The notes: a model not told the origin generated them from the letters alone. Numbered from the stretch's first letter, positions 6,921 to 14,435 are shown. The stretch: 16,789 bases of DNA from Deltaproteobacteria bacterium UBA3076 (GCA_002367355.1 DFBQ01000109.1:1-16789), one strand, 5' to 3'. Program-made: numbers and translations.

Positions 6921-7907
6921 TTATCCAATTTCTTGCCAGATTCTGTGAAGACCCATCAGGGCTTCAGGATGATACCATCTGATTTCAGGATTGGCCCGGA
7001 ACCATGTAATCTGGCGCTTTGCATAACGGCGGGTATCCCTTCTCAATTGGCTTATAGCCTCATCAAAGGACACTTCTCCTTTGAGAAAACGGATAATATG
7101 CCGATATCCAAGGGACTGCAAGGGCTTAAGATGGTGTGAATATCCTTTATCCAACAAAAAATTTACTTCCTCTAAGAACCCGGCATCCAGCATAGCGCCA
7201 ACCCGTGCGTCAATCCGCTCATAGAGCTCTTCTCTGGGCCTTATTAGTCCTATCTTTGTGCATAACAGTCTCTGTCCTGAAGTACTTTTATGCCTCCTCT
7301 GCCATATCGACATAGGCTCGCCGGTCTGATGATATACCTCAAGTGCCCTTATGACTCTGAATGTATCATTAGGATGGAGCCTGCTCGCTGCTTCCGGGTC
7401 TGCGCCGGCAAGGAGGTCATAAAGGGCCCTTTTCCCCTGATTTGCTGAGATTTTACGCAACATTTCCCTTACCATGGGATCACGTCCCGGACATGGGGCC
7501 AGTCCCTCAAGGAGGGATCTCAGATAAAGTCCGCTGCCCCCAACCAGCAAAGGCACCTTTCCCCTTAATGTCATCGACCTGATGATGCCCAGTGCCTTAC
7601 GCACAAAGTCAGCAGCGTCAAAGGGCTCATCAGGATCTGCAACGTCAATCAGGTGATGGGGCACCTGCTTCTGTTCCTCAGGGCCGGGCTTTGCAGTTCC
7701 GATATCAAGTCCCCTGAATACCTGCACTGAATCCACACTAATGATTTCAGCGCACATTTCTTTTGCAAGGCGAAGAGACAGGGCCGTCTTTCCCACAGCA
7801 GTCGGACCGACAAGGGCAACCAGGGGGAATTTGGTGATTGGGTGAGAGAATTTGGTGATTTGGTGATTTGGTGATTTGGTGATTGAGGAATTGAGGGATT
7901 TAGTCAT
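6921..7907 (-). CDS. miaA: tRNA dimethylallyltransferase MiaA
   Basis: Transfers the dimethylallyl group to N6 of A37 in tRNAs reading UNN codons. Visible motifs: P-loop GPTAVGKT (34-41), DSVQVFRGLDIGTAKP (59-74), substrate loop VPHHLIDV (82-89), GGSGLYLRSL, FRVIRALEVY in the tRNA-binding part, and YAKRQITWFR near the C-terminus. At 328 residues it is about 20 longer than usual. The excess is the N-terminus (residues 5-27), which is encoded by tandem repeats of TCACCAAA and looks like low-complexity insertion rather than fold. The ATG overlaps the mutL stop (ATGA), which supports that start despite the odd N-terminus. No alternative ATG or GTG lies between the repeats and the P-loop. Confidence 0.95.
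   Translation of the reverse strand: MTKSLNSSITKSPNHQITKFSHPITKFPLVALVGPTAVGKTALSLRLAKEMCAEIISVDSVQVFRGLDIGTAKPGPEEQKQVPHHLIDVADPDEPFDAADFVRKALGIIRSMTLRGKVPLLVGGSGLYLRSLLEGLAPCPGRDPMVREMLRKISANQGKRALYDLLAGADPEAASRLHPNDTFRVIRALEVYHQTGEPMSIWQRRHKSTSGQRLLCTKIGLIRPREELYERIDARVGAMLDAGFLEEVNFLLDKGYSHHLKPLQSLGYRHIIRFLKGEVSFDEAISQLRRDTRRYAKRQITWFRANPEIRWYHPEALMGLHRIWQEIG
7851..7882. repeat. Four tandem copies of an 8-base unit inside the miaA 5' end
   Basis: TTTGGTGA occurs four times head to tail on the plus strand (TCACCAAA in the sense of miaA), with further single copies nearby at 7830-7837. The unit is not a multiple of three, so gain or loss of one copy would shift the miaA frame downstream of codon 9 or so, before the P-loop. 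Confidence 0.9.
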
Positions 7908-9712
7908 CGTTTTCGCCCGAATCGCCGCTCTATCTCGCTGAATCCCAAAACCTGAGAAACAGGCCTTCCGTGGGGGCAGTGAGACACTTCTTCGGAAAGC
8001 AGTTCCTTGAGTAAGGTCTTCATCTCTTGCAACTCGAGGTGGTGATTGGCCTTTATTGCGGAATGACAGGCCATAGAGGCCAGAAGATCGTGAACCAGGC
8101 CTTTTACATCCTGTTCCGGGAAACTGAGAATACGGTCTATCAGCTTACCGACCACTTCGCTGGTCTTGGGGCAAGAGGCTACAAAATCCGGGACAGACCT
8201 GATAGCAACCTGGGAATGTCCAAATGGCTCGATTATTACTCCTAATCGCTTTAGTATGGGACAAATTTCCGGAAGTTTTGCAATATCTTCCTGGTTCCTT
8301 TCCAGGACTTCAGGAAATACAAGGGGTTGGGTATCCAGGGCATCAGTTTGTGCAATCTGCCGGTTTAGCCTCTTAAAGATAAGGGCCTCGTGAGCTGCAT
8401 GCTGGTCCACAAGTACAAGGCCATCCGGTCCTTCTGCCAGGATGTAACTCCTGGCCAACTGTCCGAGAACACGAAAGTCCTGCCATAAATATACTCTATC
8501 AGACTTGTGGACATGGTGGTCCTGATCGGGTGATCCAGGAGGCTCAGGGCCGGCAATCAGGGCTGTTTTCTGATCTTGCCCGGATGAAGGGAATTCCCCG
8601 TAAGCCGGGAGTGCTTCTGAGACCTGAAAAGCATCAGGAAGAATATCCAGTTCCTGCTGATCAATTGAAAGGCCTGTTTTTTCCAATCTTGCCGGGGTTT
8701 TCCCAAACGGCGCAGCAACGACCTTTATGCCTTCAAGGGCCCTTTGTACGGAGTGGTAAACAATTCGGTATATTGCGTCTGAATCGTGAAAACGGACTTC
8801 TTGTTTAGCAGGATGCACATTTACGTCCACCTGATCTGGCTGTACCTCCAGAAACAGGGCACCCATAGGGTATGAATTCTTCATCATAAAGCCCCTGAAG
8901 GCCTGATTAAGCGCCTTCCATAGCAGTCTGCTATTTATGGGTCTTTGATTCAAAAAAAAGTAAAAGGACTTGGAGGAGGCCCTTGCTTCCTCCGGTGGTG
9001 TCACATAACCTGAAACCAGGATTTCCTGGGATTTGCCTTCAACCGGCAGCATCTGAAGAACAAGTTGATCACCTACCAGTGGCCAGAGGCGCTGGGGGCC
9101 CTGGCAACCAGGCCGGGACCGGAATATTTCCCTTCCATCACTCAGAAGTTCAAAAAGGATCTCAGGGAAACCCACTGACAAAGTACGTATTATTTGGGAA
9201 ATATGCCCCAACTCAGTCTGACGCCTCTTGAGAAACCTGCGTCTTGCCGGTATCTCCAGGAACAGATCCTCTACTTCCACTGTAGTACCGGAGGGGCATC
9301 CTACGGCCAAGATCTTCTTGTCTCTGCCAAAGTCCACCCTCACCCGCCATCCTTCGATATTGTCAGAAGGCCTGGAAGTAATGGACAGCCTGGAAACAGC
9401 GCCTATACTGGAAAGGGCCTCACCCCTGAAACCCATGGTGCGTATAACAGCCAAATCGGCTTCATCCCTGATTTTGCTGGTCGCGTGGCGTTCAACAGCC
9501 AGATTGATGTCTTCTTTTCCCAAGCCGACACCATCGTCTGTAACCCTGACGAGGTGTTTACCACCATCTTCCAGCTCTACACGGATCCGTCCGGCCCCTG
9601 CGTCTATAGAATTTTCAAGGAGTTCCTTCACTATCGAAGCAGGCCTTTCCACTACCTCACCTGCTGCGATTTGATTGGCTATATGGGGAGGAAGGATATG
9701 TATTTTGGACAC
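7904..9712 (-). CDS. mutL: DNA mismatch repair protein MutL
   Basis: Mismatch-repair ATPase that links MutS recognition to strand incision. The N-terminal GHKL ATPase is complete: KELLENSIDAGA (catalytic Glu30, Asn34), DDGVG (59-63), ATSKI (77-81), GFRGEALSSIG (94-104), followed by the transducer domain with VDVNVHPAKQEVRF. A linker (about 335-405) precedes the dimerisation/endonuclease domain, which contains DQHAAHE (436-442), ACHSAIKA (548-555), CPHGRP (579-584) and a terminal F-x-R. These are the metal-site motifs of nicking MutL proteins, so it is probably an endonuclease, unlike E. coli MutL. In the DQHA(X)2E(X)4E motif the first Glu (442) is present, but the second position is Lys447. 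The start is a GTG at 9710-9712 with AGGAG on the minus strand (9718-9722) five bases upstream. It is the first gene of the operon and overlaps miaA by 4 bases. Confidence 0.95.
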   Translation of the reverse strand: MSKIHILPPHIANQIAAGEVVERPASIVKELLENSIDAGAGRIRVELEDGGKHLVRVTDDGVGLGKEDINLAVERHATSKIRDEADLAVIRTMGFRGEALSSIGAVSRLSITSRPSDNIEGWRVRVDFGRDKKILAVGCPSGTTVEVEDLFLEIPARRRFLKRRQTELGHISQIIRTLSVGFPEILFELLSDGREIFRSRPGCQGPQRLWPLVGDQLVLQMLPVEGKSQEILVSGYVTPPEEARASSKSFYFFLNQRPINSRLLWKALNQAFRGFMMKNSYPMGALFLEVQPDQVDVNVHPAKQEVRFHDSDAIYRIVYHSVQRALEGIKVVAAPFGKTPARLEKTGLSIDQQELDILPDAFQVSEALPAYGEFPSSGQDQKTALIAGPEPPGSPDQDHHVHKSDRVYLWQDFRVLGQLARSYILAEGPDGLVLVDQHAAHEALIFKRLNRQIAQTDALDTQPLVFPEVLERNQEDIAKLPEICPILKRLGVIIEPFGHSQVAIRSVPDFVASCPKTSEVVGKLIDRILSFPEQDVKGLVHDLLASMACHSAIKANHHLELQEMKTLLKELLSEEVSHCPHGRPVSQVLGFSEIERRFGRKR

Positions 9713-9725
9713 AATGACTCCTATT

Positions 9726-9976
9726 TAGTGCCTGAATGGAAAATCATGTTCAGGCAAAATCCGAATATCGAATATCCAACAAGGAATTTTGAATCATGAA
9801 GTGTTCCATAATAGCACTTTTCCGGGTGTATTATCCAGACCGTTGTCATGAATGAAGAAATCGCTGTAGCAAAAAATATCGATGTGAGGTCTGATGGATA
9901 GATAATAATCTTAATATGTTAATTGTCCCTGACCTAAACTGAGAAAACAAAATTTGGGGTTTCCGTTCAGGCACTA
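9726..9976. repeat. 251-bp element with terminal inverted repeats upstream of mutL
   Basis: Left end TAGTGCCTGAATGGAAA (9726-9742) and the complement of the right end (9960-9976, TAGTGCCTGAACGGAAA) match at 16 of 17 bases. The left end starts 4 bases beyond the mutL ribosome-binding site. Just inside it, GCCTGAA (9730-9736) and TTCAGGC (9749-9755) can form a small hairpin. The right-hand 67 bases (9911-9977) recur in inverted orientation at 13504-13570. No gene is contained; the mutL promoter must lie in or beyond it. Confidence 0.6.
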
Positions 9977-10259
9977 TCTATGTACTTGAATCGGCAACTT
10001 CAGTCTCAGCCAGGCACAAAACGCTTTTTCATTGGTTTATTTTTGCTTTTTGGAGTATTGTTTTACATAAGTTAACTGGCAATTTGGACGTTGATGAGGA
10101 TATTCGCTCAAGAATGCTTTACGTCGGGAAGTGCTGAAGTAACTTCCCATCCCAACAGGCCCAAAACTAATTTTACATAATTTTTGGCTTAATAAAATCA
10201 ACCGGTTATATGGAGTAACCGCACAGGCTTATATTTTCTGTGAATTCAGGAGATTCTTT
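9977..10259. other. Intergenic region before the AlbA-domain gene
   Basis: No gene is seen. There are two short hairpins without U tracts: GGGAAGT/ACTTCCC (10126-10148) and CGGTTA/TAACCG (10203-10221). A good ribosome-binding site AGGAG (about 10248-10252) precedes the ATG at 10260. The promoter for the following genes probably lies here, but no convincing -35/-10 pair was found. Confidence 0.4.
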
Positions 10260-10862
10260 ATGGTTACTAATCAAGAACTCAAACATCTGTTACATGATCT
10301 TGAGTCTGACCGGGTTGAGCGTAAGGCCTCTGCCAGTGATCGAAGCAAGATCAGAAGAACAATATGTGCCTTTGCCAACGATCTGCCGGGTCATGGCCAA
10401 CCTGGTGTAATCTTTATCGGTATCAATGATGATGGAAGCTGTTCCAATTTACGGATTACGGATGAGTTGTTGAAAACGCTCTCCAACATGCGTTCGGACG
10501 GAAATATCCTTCCACCACCGACAATGGTTATACAGAAACACATTTTAAATGGTTGTGAACTGGTAGTGATCTCGGTGGAGCCCTCGGATAGTCCCCCTGT
10601 TCGGTATCAAGGTAGGGCATGGATTCGGGTAGGCCCCCGTCTTCATATAGCCACAAGCGAAGACGAAAGGAGATTGGCAGAGCGGCGCAGGGCTATAGAT
10701 CTTCCGTTTGACCACAGGCCTGTACAAGGTTCGTCACTGGAGGACTTGGATATTGATTTTTTCGAAAAAACCTATCTTCCCGCGGCTATACCTCCTGATC
10801 TGTTGGAGCAGAACCAAAGGCCGGTGGAACAGCAGCTCGCCTCATTACGTTTTTATGTCTGA
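10260..10862 (+). pseudogene. AlbA_2 (Schlafen-like) regulator, truncated at the 3' end
   Basis: The N-terminal half of a putative DNA- or nucleic-acid-binding regulator with an AlbA_2 domain followed in full-length relatives by a divergent ATP-binding region. Visible here: LESDRVERKASASD, ICAFANDLPGHGQPGVIFIG, INDDGSC, PPVRYQGRAWIRVGPR and ATSEDERRLAERRR, all typical of residues 10-150 of that family. The protein stops at residue 200 with QQLASLRFYV, where relatives (about 450-500 residues) continue into the second domain. The break falls within bases of the ATG of the desulfurase gene, which overlaps its stop by 8 bases. The start is well supported (AGGAG upstream). I infer a rearrangement that cut this gene and joined it to its neighbour; the remaining half might still make a small protein. 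Confidence 0.75.
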
Positions 10863-11988
10863 AATATATCTTGATTACAATGCAACCACACCGGTTGCAA
10901 AGCCGGTGCAGGAGGAAGTAAATTCCGCACTGAAAGAAAAATGGGGCAATCCCGGCAGCGGACACAGGTTCGGCCAAATGGCCAAGAGGGCACTGGAATA
11001 CGCCAGGGCCCAAGTGGCATCGCTGCTCAACGCTGATCCTACTGAAATCCTTTTCACCAGCGGAGGCACAGAATCCAATAATTTAACTATAGCAGGCGTA
11101 TGCCAGGCCATGTCAGGCAAAGGGCGACACATCATCACCACCCGCATCGAGCACCCCTCCCTTATGAATCCCTGCCTGCATTTGCTTGAACAGGGGTGGA
11201 ACGTGTCCTTTATAAAGGTAAACAGCCAGGGCGTTGTAGATCCCATGGAAGTTGAAAGGGCCTTACGCCCTGATACAGTACTGGTCTCAGTGATGCTGAC
11301 AAACAATGAGACCGGGGCTATTCAGCCGGTGGCTGCGATTTCGCAATTGGCCCGCGAGCGTGGGGTACTGGTCCATACAGACGCGGCCCAGGCCGTGGGC
11401 AAGATCCCTGTGGATGTCAAAAATCTTGGAGTAGACTACCTGAGTATTGCAGGACACAAGCTCTATGCGCCAAAAGGAATAGGTGCCCTCTATTGCAGAA
11501 AAGGCGCACCTCTTGGTCAGCTTATGTTCGGCGGAGGCCAGGAGCAGGGTCTTCGGCCCGGCACTGAGCCGGTTCCCCTGGCAGTCGGACTGGGAGCTGC
11601 CTGTGATTTTGTTGCCCGGGACATTAAGGCCGAGGCGGAAAGGGAAACAGGTCTCAGGGAGAAGCTCTATGCAGAACTATCCAAACTGGGCCATCCTATA
11701 ATCAGGCACTGTGATCCTGAGAATACAATTCCAAATACACTGAGCGTCAGTTTTATCGGCAAAAATGGAACGGAGATCCTGGCCCAGGCCCCGGAGATTA
11801 TGGCCTCTACCGGTTCGGCCTGCCACGACAGGGCGATTAGGGTCTCCCATGTGCTTGCCGCCATGGGAGTATCGCCGGAAGTAGCCATGGGGACCCTTCG
11901 CCTCACCCTGGGTCGAGGGACCACTGAATCGGACATAGAAATCGCCGCCCAGGCCATCGGCAGGGCGCTTGAAAGGATACAGACATGA
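10855..11988 (+). CDS. Cysteine desulfurase, NifS/IscS-like (377 aa)
   Basis: PLP enzyme (class V aminotransferase fold) that removes sulfur from cysteine for Fe-S clusters or tRNA thiolation. Starting at the ATG at 10855 it begins MSEIYLDYNATTPV, the canonical N-terminus; the longer open frame back to 10708 only re-reads the AlbA gene in another phase. Key residues: His100 stacking on PLP, Asn151, Asp176 and Gln179 holding the cofactor, Schiff-base Lys202 in IAGHKLYAPKG, and sulfur-accepting Cys323 in STGSACHD. No IscU, IscR or thiolase partner is adjacent, so it is not a standard isc operon, and the sulfur acceptor is unknown. There is no good ribosome-binding site of its own; translation probably depends on coupling with the truncated upstream gene, whose stop overlaps its start. 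Confidence 0.92.
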   Translation: MSEIYLDYNATTPVAKPVQEEVNSALKEKWGNPGSGHRFGQMAKRALEYARAQVASLLNADPTEILFTSGGTESNNLTIAGVCQAMSGKGRHIITTRIEHPSLMNPCLHLLEQGWNVSFIKVNSQGVVDPMEVERALRPDTVLVSVMLTNNETGAIQPVAAISQLARERGVLVHTDAAQAVGKIPVDVKNLGVDYLSIAGHKLYAPKGIGALYCRKGAPLGQLMFGGGQEQGLRPGTEPVPLAVGLGAACDFVARDIKAEAERETGLREKLYAELSKLGHPIIRHCDPENTIPNTLSVSFIGKNGTEILAQAPEIMASTGSACHDRAIRVSHVLAAMGVSPEVAMGTLRLTLGRGTTESDIEIAAQAIGRALERIQT

Positions 11989-12013
11989 ATATGCTGAAAA
12001 AGGTGATTATAAA

Positions 12014-12213
12014 TGATTCCGCTCAAAATGCCCCGGATGCATCCCTTTATAGGCAATGTTGAATTGTGAATGTTGAATGTTGAATTAAGGTAAAGATATA
12101 TGTCTTTTAAATGTTCTTCCACAATTCAGCATTCAACATTCAACATTTATTGTGCGCCGCAGTGACGAGGAAATCGAAGCAACGCAGCAGACGGGGTATT
12201 TTCAGAGGAATCA
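12014..12213. repeat. 200-bp inverted-repeat element, copy A
   Basis: Ends TGATTCCGCTCAAAATGCCC (12014-12033) and the complement of 12194-12213 match at about 17 of 20 bases. The interior holds 7-base tandem words (GAATGTT, and its complement-like CATTCAA) that form a second, inner inverted pair around a 67-bp core (12076-12142). The core recurs in copy B at 13385-13451 with one mismatch. The right end stops three bases before the aminotransferase ATG and contains its AGAGGA ribosome-binding site. Confidence 0.7.
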
Positions 12214-12216
12214 GAC

Positions 12217-13350
12217 ATGAAATTCGTTGATTTAGGCAGACAGTATCAAAGCTACAGACAGGAAATAGACTCGGCCATCCACGAGATAATCAAAAAGAGC
12301 CAGTTCATACTGGGCAAGCCGGTGGAGGATCTGGAGACAGCTCTCGCAGCTTATGTGGGGGTCAAACATGCGATAGGGGTAGGCTCAGGGACGGACGGGC
12401 TGCTCCTTGCCCTTATGGCCATGGATCTGAGGCCCGGAGAAGAGGTTATCACGACCCCCTTTACGTTTATAGCCACTGCGGAAGTCATAGCCCTTCTGAA
12501 GGCAAGGCCTGTATTCGTGGATATAGACCCTAAAAGCTTTAACCTTGACACGGGCGAGATGCGGGACGCTCTGGCCGCAAGGCAGAAGGCCGGGGCCAAG
12601 GTAAGGGGCATCCTCCCCGTGAGCCTTTATGGTCAGTGCCCTGATATGGACGAAATCAATGAAATTGCGTCAGAGTTTGGCCTGTCTGTGATTGAGGATG
12701 CCTGCCAGTCCTTTGGGGCAAGATACAAGAACCGGCTGTCCTGCGGCCTCAACGACGTTGGTGTCACCTCTTTTTTCCCCTCGAAGCCCCTTGGAGCATA
12801 TGGGGACGGGGGCATGGTCTTCACTGATGATCCGGAAAAGGCGGATATGATAAGGTGCCTCAGGGTCCATGGCCAGAGGGCCAGATACCAGCATGAAGAA
12901 ATAGGGCTTAATGCCAGGCTGGATAGCATCCAGGCAGCAATAGTCCTGGCTAAATTCATCCATTTTGATGAAGAAATTAAGGCCAGGCAGGAAGCTGCCG
13001 GCCGTTATTCAGAACTGATTAACCAAAAAATACCGGAAATACAGACTCCTGTAGTAATGCCGGACAGGACATGCGTGTATGCTCAGTACACAGTGAGAAT
13101 CCCCGGAGGGTTGAGGGACCAGGTGACCACCTTTCTCAAACAGGAAGGCATTCCCTTTGCCATACATTATCCGGTACCGATCCATCTCCAGCCTGCCTTT
13201 AAAGGCCTGGGACTTGGACCAGGCTCCTTTCCCCATGCAGAAAAGGCCGCAGAGGAAGTGCTGTCCCTTCCCATGCATGCCTTTATCACACCAGAGGAAC
13301 AGGAGATCGTCATAGATGGCCTTGAGAGGGCCATCAGTTTTAAGGCATGA
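12217..13350 (+). CDS. DegT/DnrJ/EryC1/StrS sugar aminotransferase, WbpE-like
   Basis: PLP enzyme that transfers an amino group to a keto-sugar nucleotide for a surface polysaccharide or glycan. Motifs: GSGTDGLLLAL (57-67) binding the phosphate, TPFTFIATAEV, VDIDPKSFNLD, IEDACQSFGA with Asp161 and Gln164, Schiff-base Lys190 in TSFFPSKPLGAYGDGGM, then HGQRARYQHEEIGLNARLD and IHYPVPIHLQPAF. The FFPSKPLGxYGDGG and HGQ stretches are those of WbpE/WlbC-type enzymes acting on UDP-2-acetamido-2-deoxy-3-oxo-glucuronate, so that substrate is likely but unproven. The 377 residues are complete. No other sugar-pathway gene is nearby, unusual for this family. The ribosome-binding site lies in repeat copy A and the TGA is the first codon of copy B. 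Confidence 0.92.
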   Translation: MKFVDLGRQYQSYRQEIDSAIHEIIKKSQFILGKPVEDLETALAAYVGVKHAIGVGSGTDGLLLALMAMDLRPGEEVITTPFTFIATAEVIALLKARPVFVDIDPKSFNLDTGEMRDALAARQKAGAKVRGILPVSLYGQCPDMDEINEIASEFGLSVIEDACQSFGARYKNRLSCGLNDVGVTSFFPSKPLGAYGDGGMVFTDDPEKADMIRCLRVHGQRARYQHEEIGLNARLDSIQAAIVLAKFIHFDEEIKARQEAAGRYSELINQKIPEIQTPVVMPDRTCVYAQYTVRIPGGLRDQVTTFLKQEGIPFAIHYPVPIHLQPAFKGLGLGPGSFPHAEKAAEEVLSLPMHAFITPEEQEIVIDGLERAISFKA

Positions 13351-13493
13351 TTCCGCTAAAAAACCCAATCTGCGGCGTACGATAAATGTTGAATTAAGGT
13401 AAAGGTATATGTCTTTTAAATGTTCTTCCACAATTCAGCATTCAACATTCACAATTCAACATTGCCTATAAAGGGGTACTTTCAGCAAAATAA
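13348..13493. repeat. About 146-bp inverted-repeat element, copy B
   Basis: Begins TGATTCCGCT at the aminotransferase stop, like the end of copy A. Its right flank (13446-13475) is a perfect inverted match to the left flank of copy A (12043-12072). Its left flank (13370-13390) is an inverted match, 19 of 21, to the right flank of A (12142-12162). The 67-bp core between them is in direct orientation relative to copy A. Copy B lacks about 30 bases present in the right flank of A and a GGATGCATCC palindrome present in the left flank of A. Confidence 0.7.
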
Positions 13494-13504
13494 AAAATGT
13501 TATA

Positions 13505-13652
13505 TAGTGCCTGAACGGAAACCCCAAATTTTGTTTTCTCAATTTAGATCATGAACAATTAACATATTAAGGTTATTTCCTTTTTTAAATTCAAAATTCA
13601 AACTTTAGAATTCAAAATTGTGTCTGAACGGCCTTTTCGTTCAGACACAATA
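13505..13652. repeat. Element with terminal repeats related to that upstream of mutL
   Basis: The left end TAGTGCCTGAACGGAAA (13505-13521) matches the end of the 9726-9976 element, and 13504-13570 is an inverted copy of 9911-9977 (63 of 67). The right end (about 13634-13652) is a diverged inverted copy of the left. It also forms a hairpin with a perfect 14-base stem, ATTGTGTCTGAACG at 13617-13630 against 13638-13651. The middle carries ATTCAAAATTC-type words. The hairpin ends just before the AGGAG of the next gene. Confidence 0.6.
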
Positions 13653-13667
13653 TAGGAGACTCAATTC

Positions 13668-14435
13668 ATGTCTCAAGGACCTGAAGCTTATATTGACAAA
13701 TCCAGACAATTAAAAGATGAGGACACCTTCTGCTTTTCCTGCACGCCGGATAAGAGCTGTTTTACAAACTGCTGTTATGATTTAAGCCTGATCCTCATGC
13801 CTTATGACATATTCAGGCTCAAGAATCATTTAGGCATGAAGTCCGCGGACTTTCTAAAACGTTATACAAGCGTATACGTTGGGCAGAATTCAGGGCTTCC
13901 GGTAGTGTCGCTCAAGATGGAAGGCCCCTATTTAAAATGCCCGTTTCTGGAAGAGGGAAAAGGATGTATAGTTTATAAAGACAGGCCTGGTGCATGCCGC
14001 ACTTATCCCCTTGCCAGAATGGCCTGTCGAAGCCAGGACAGAGAGGGAGTGGAGGAATTCTATTATATTGTCAGGGAGCCGGATTGCGAGGGGTTCCAGG
14101 ACGGAAAGGAATGGACAGTAAGGAGCTGGAAGGAAAATGAAGGCCTTGAGCAATATAATAAAATGAATGATATCTTTGGGGAGATACTTCAGGCTAAGAC
14201 AGTGGCAGGGATAGCGTATCTGAACGCGGATCAGATCGATATCTTTCACATGGGATGCTATGATATAGACAGTTTCCATCAATATTTCCTGGAAGGCCCT
14301 AACCTTGATCGCTACATGGAGTCTGAGGATGTGATAGAAGTCATCTCCAATGACGAAGAGGCATTGCTCAAATATAGCGTGCGCTTGGTTAAGAAAAAGC
14401 TATTCCAGGCTGGATGTTCCAACTGTAGTTTGTAG
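13668..14435 (+). CDS. YkgJ-family cysteine-cluster protein
   Basis: A 255-residue cytoplasmic protein with a UPF0153/YkgJ-type zinc- or iron-binding cysteine cluster. Cysteines lie at 22, 25, 31, 35, 36, 91, 100, 110 and 120; the pattern CFSC-x5-C-x3-CC, then CPFLEEGKGC and DRPGACRTYP, is that of the family (CxxC near the start, with GxCxIYxxRPxxCRxYP later). The function of the family is not established; metal or Fe-S binding is inferred from the cysteines. The C-terminal half (130-255) is acidic and without a recognised domain. The ATG is supported by AGGAG at 13654-13658. It does not form a tight operon with the HPr gene 160 bases downstream. Confidence 0.85.
   Translation: MSQGPEAYIDKSRQLKDEDTFCFSCTPDKSCFTNCCYDLSLILMPYDIFRLKNHLGMKSADFLKRYTSVYVGQNSGLPVVSLKMEGPYLKCPFLEEGKGCIVYKDRPGACRTYPLARMACRSQDREGVEEFYYIVREPDCEGFQDGKEWTVRSWKENEGLEQYNKMNDIFGEILQAKTVAGIAYLNADQIDIFHMGCYDIDSFHQYFLEGPNLDRYMESEDVIEVISNDEEALLKYSVRLVKKKLFQAGCSNCSL

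Noticed and set aside
10126..10221. Two short hairpins as terminators or a riboswitch before the AlbA-domain gene
   Set aside because: The stems are only 6-7 bases long, with no U tract and no recognisable aptamer layout.
10708..10854. Longer cysteine desulfurase starting at 10708
   Set aside because: The extra 49 residues are the AlbA gene read in another phase; the family N-terminus begins at the ATG at 10855.
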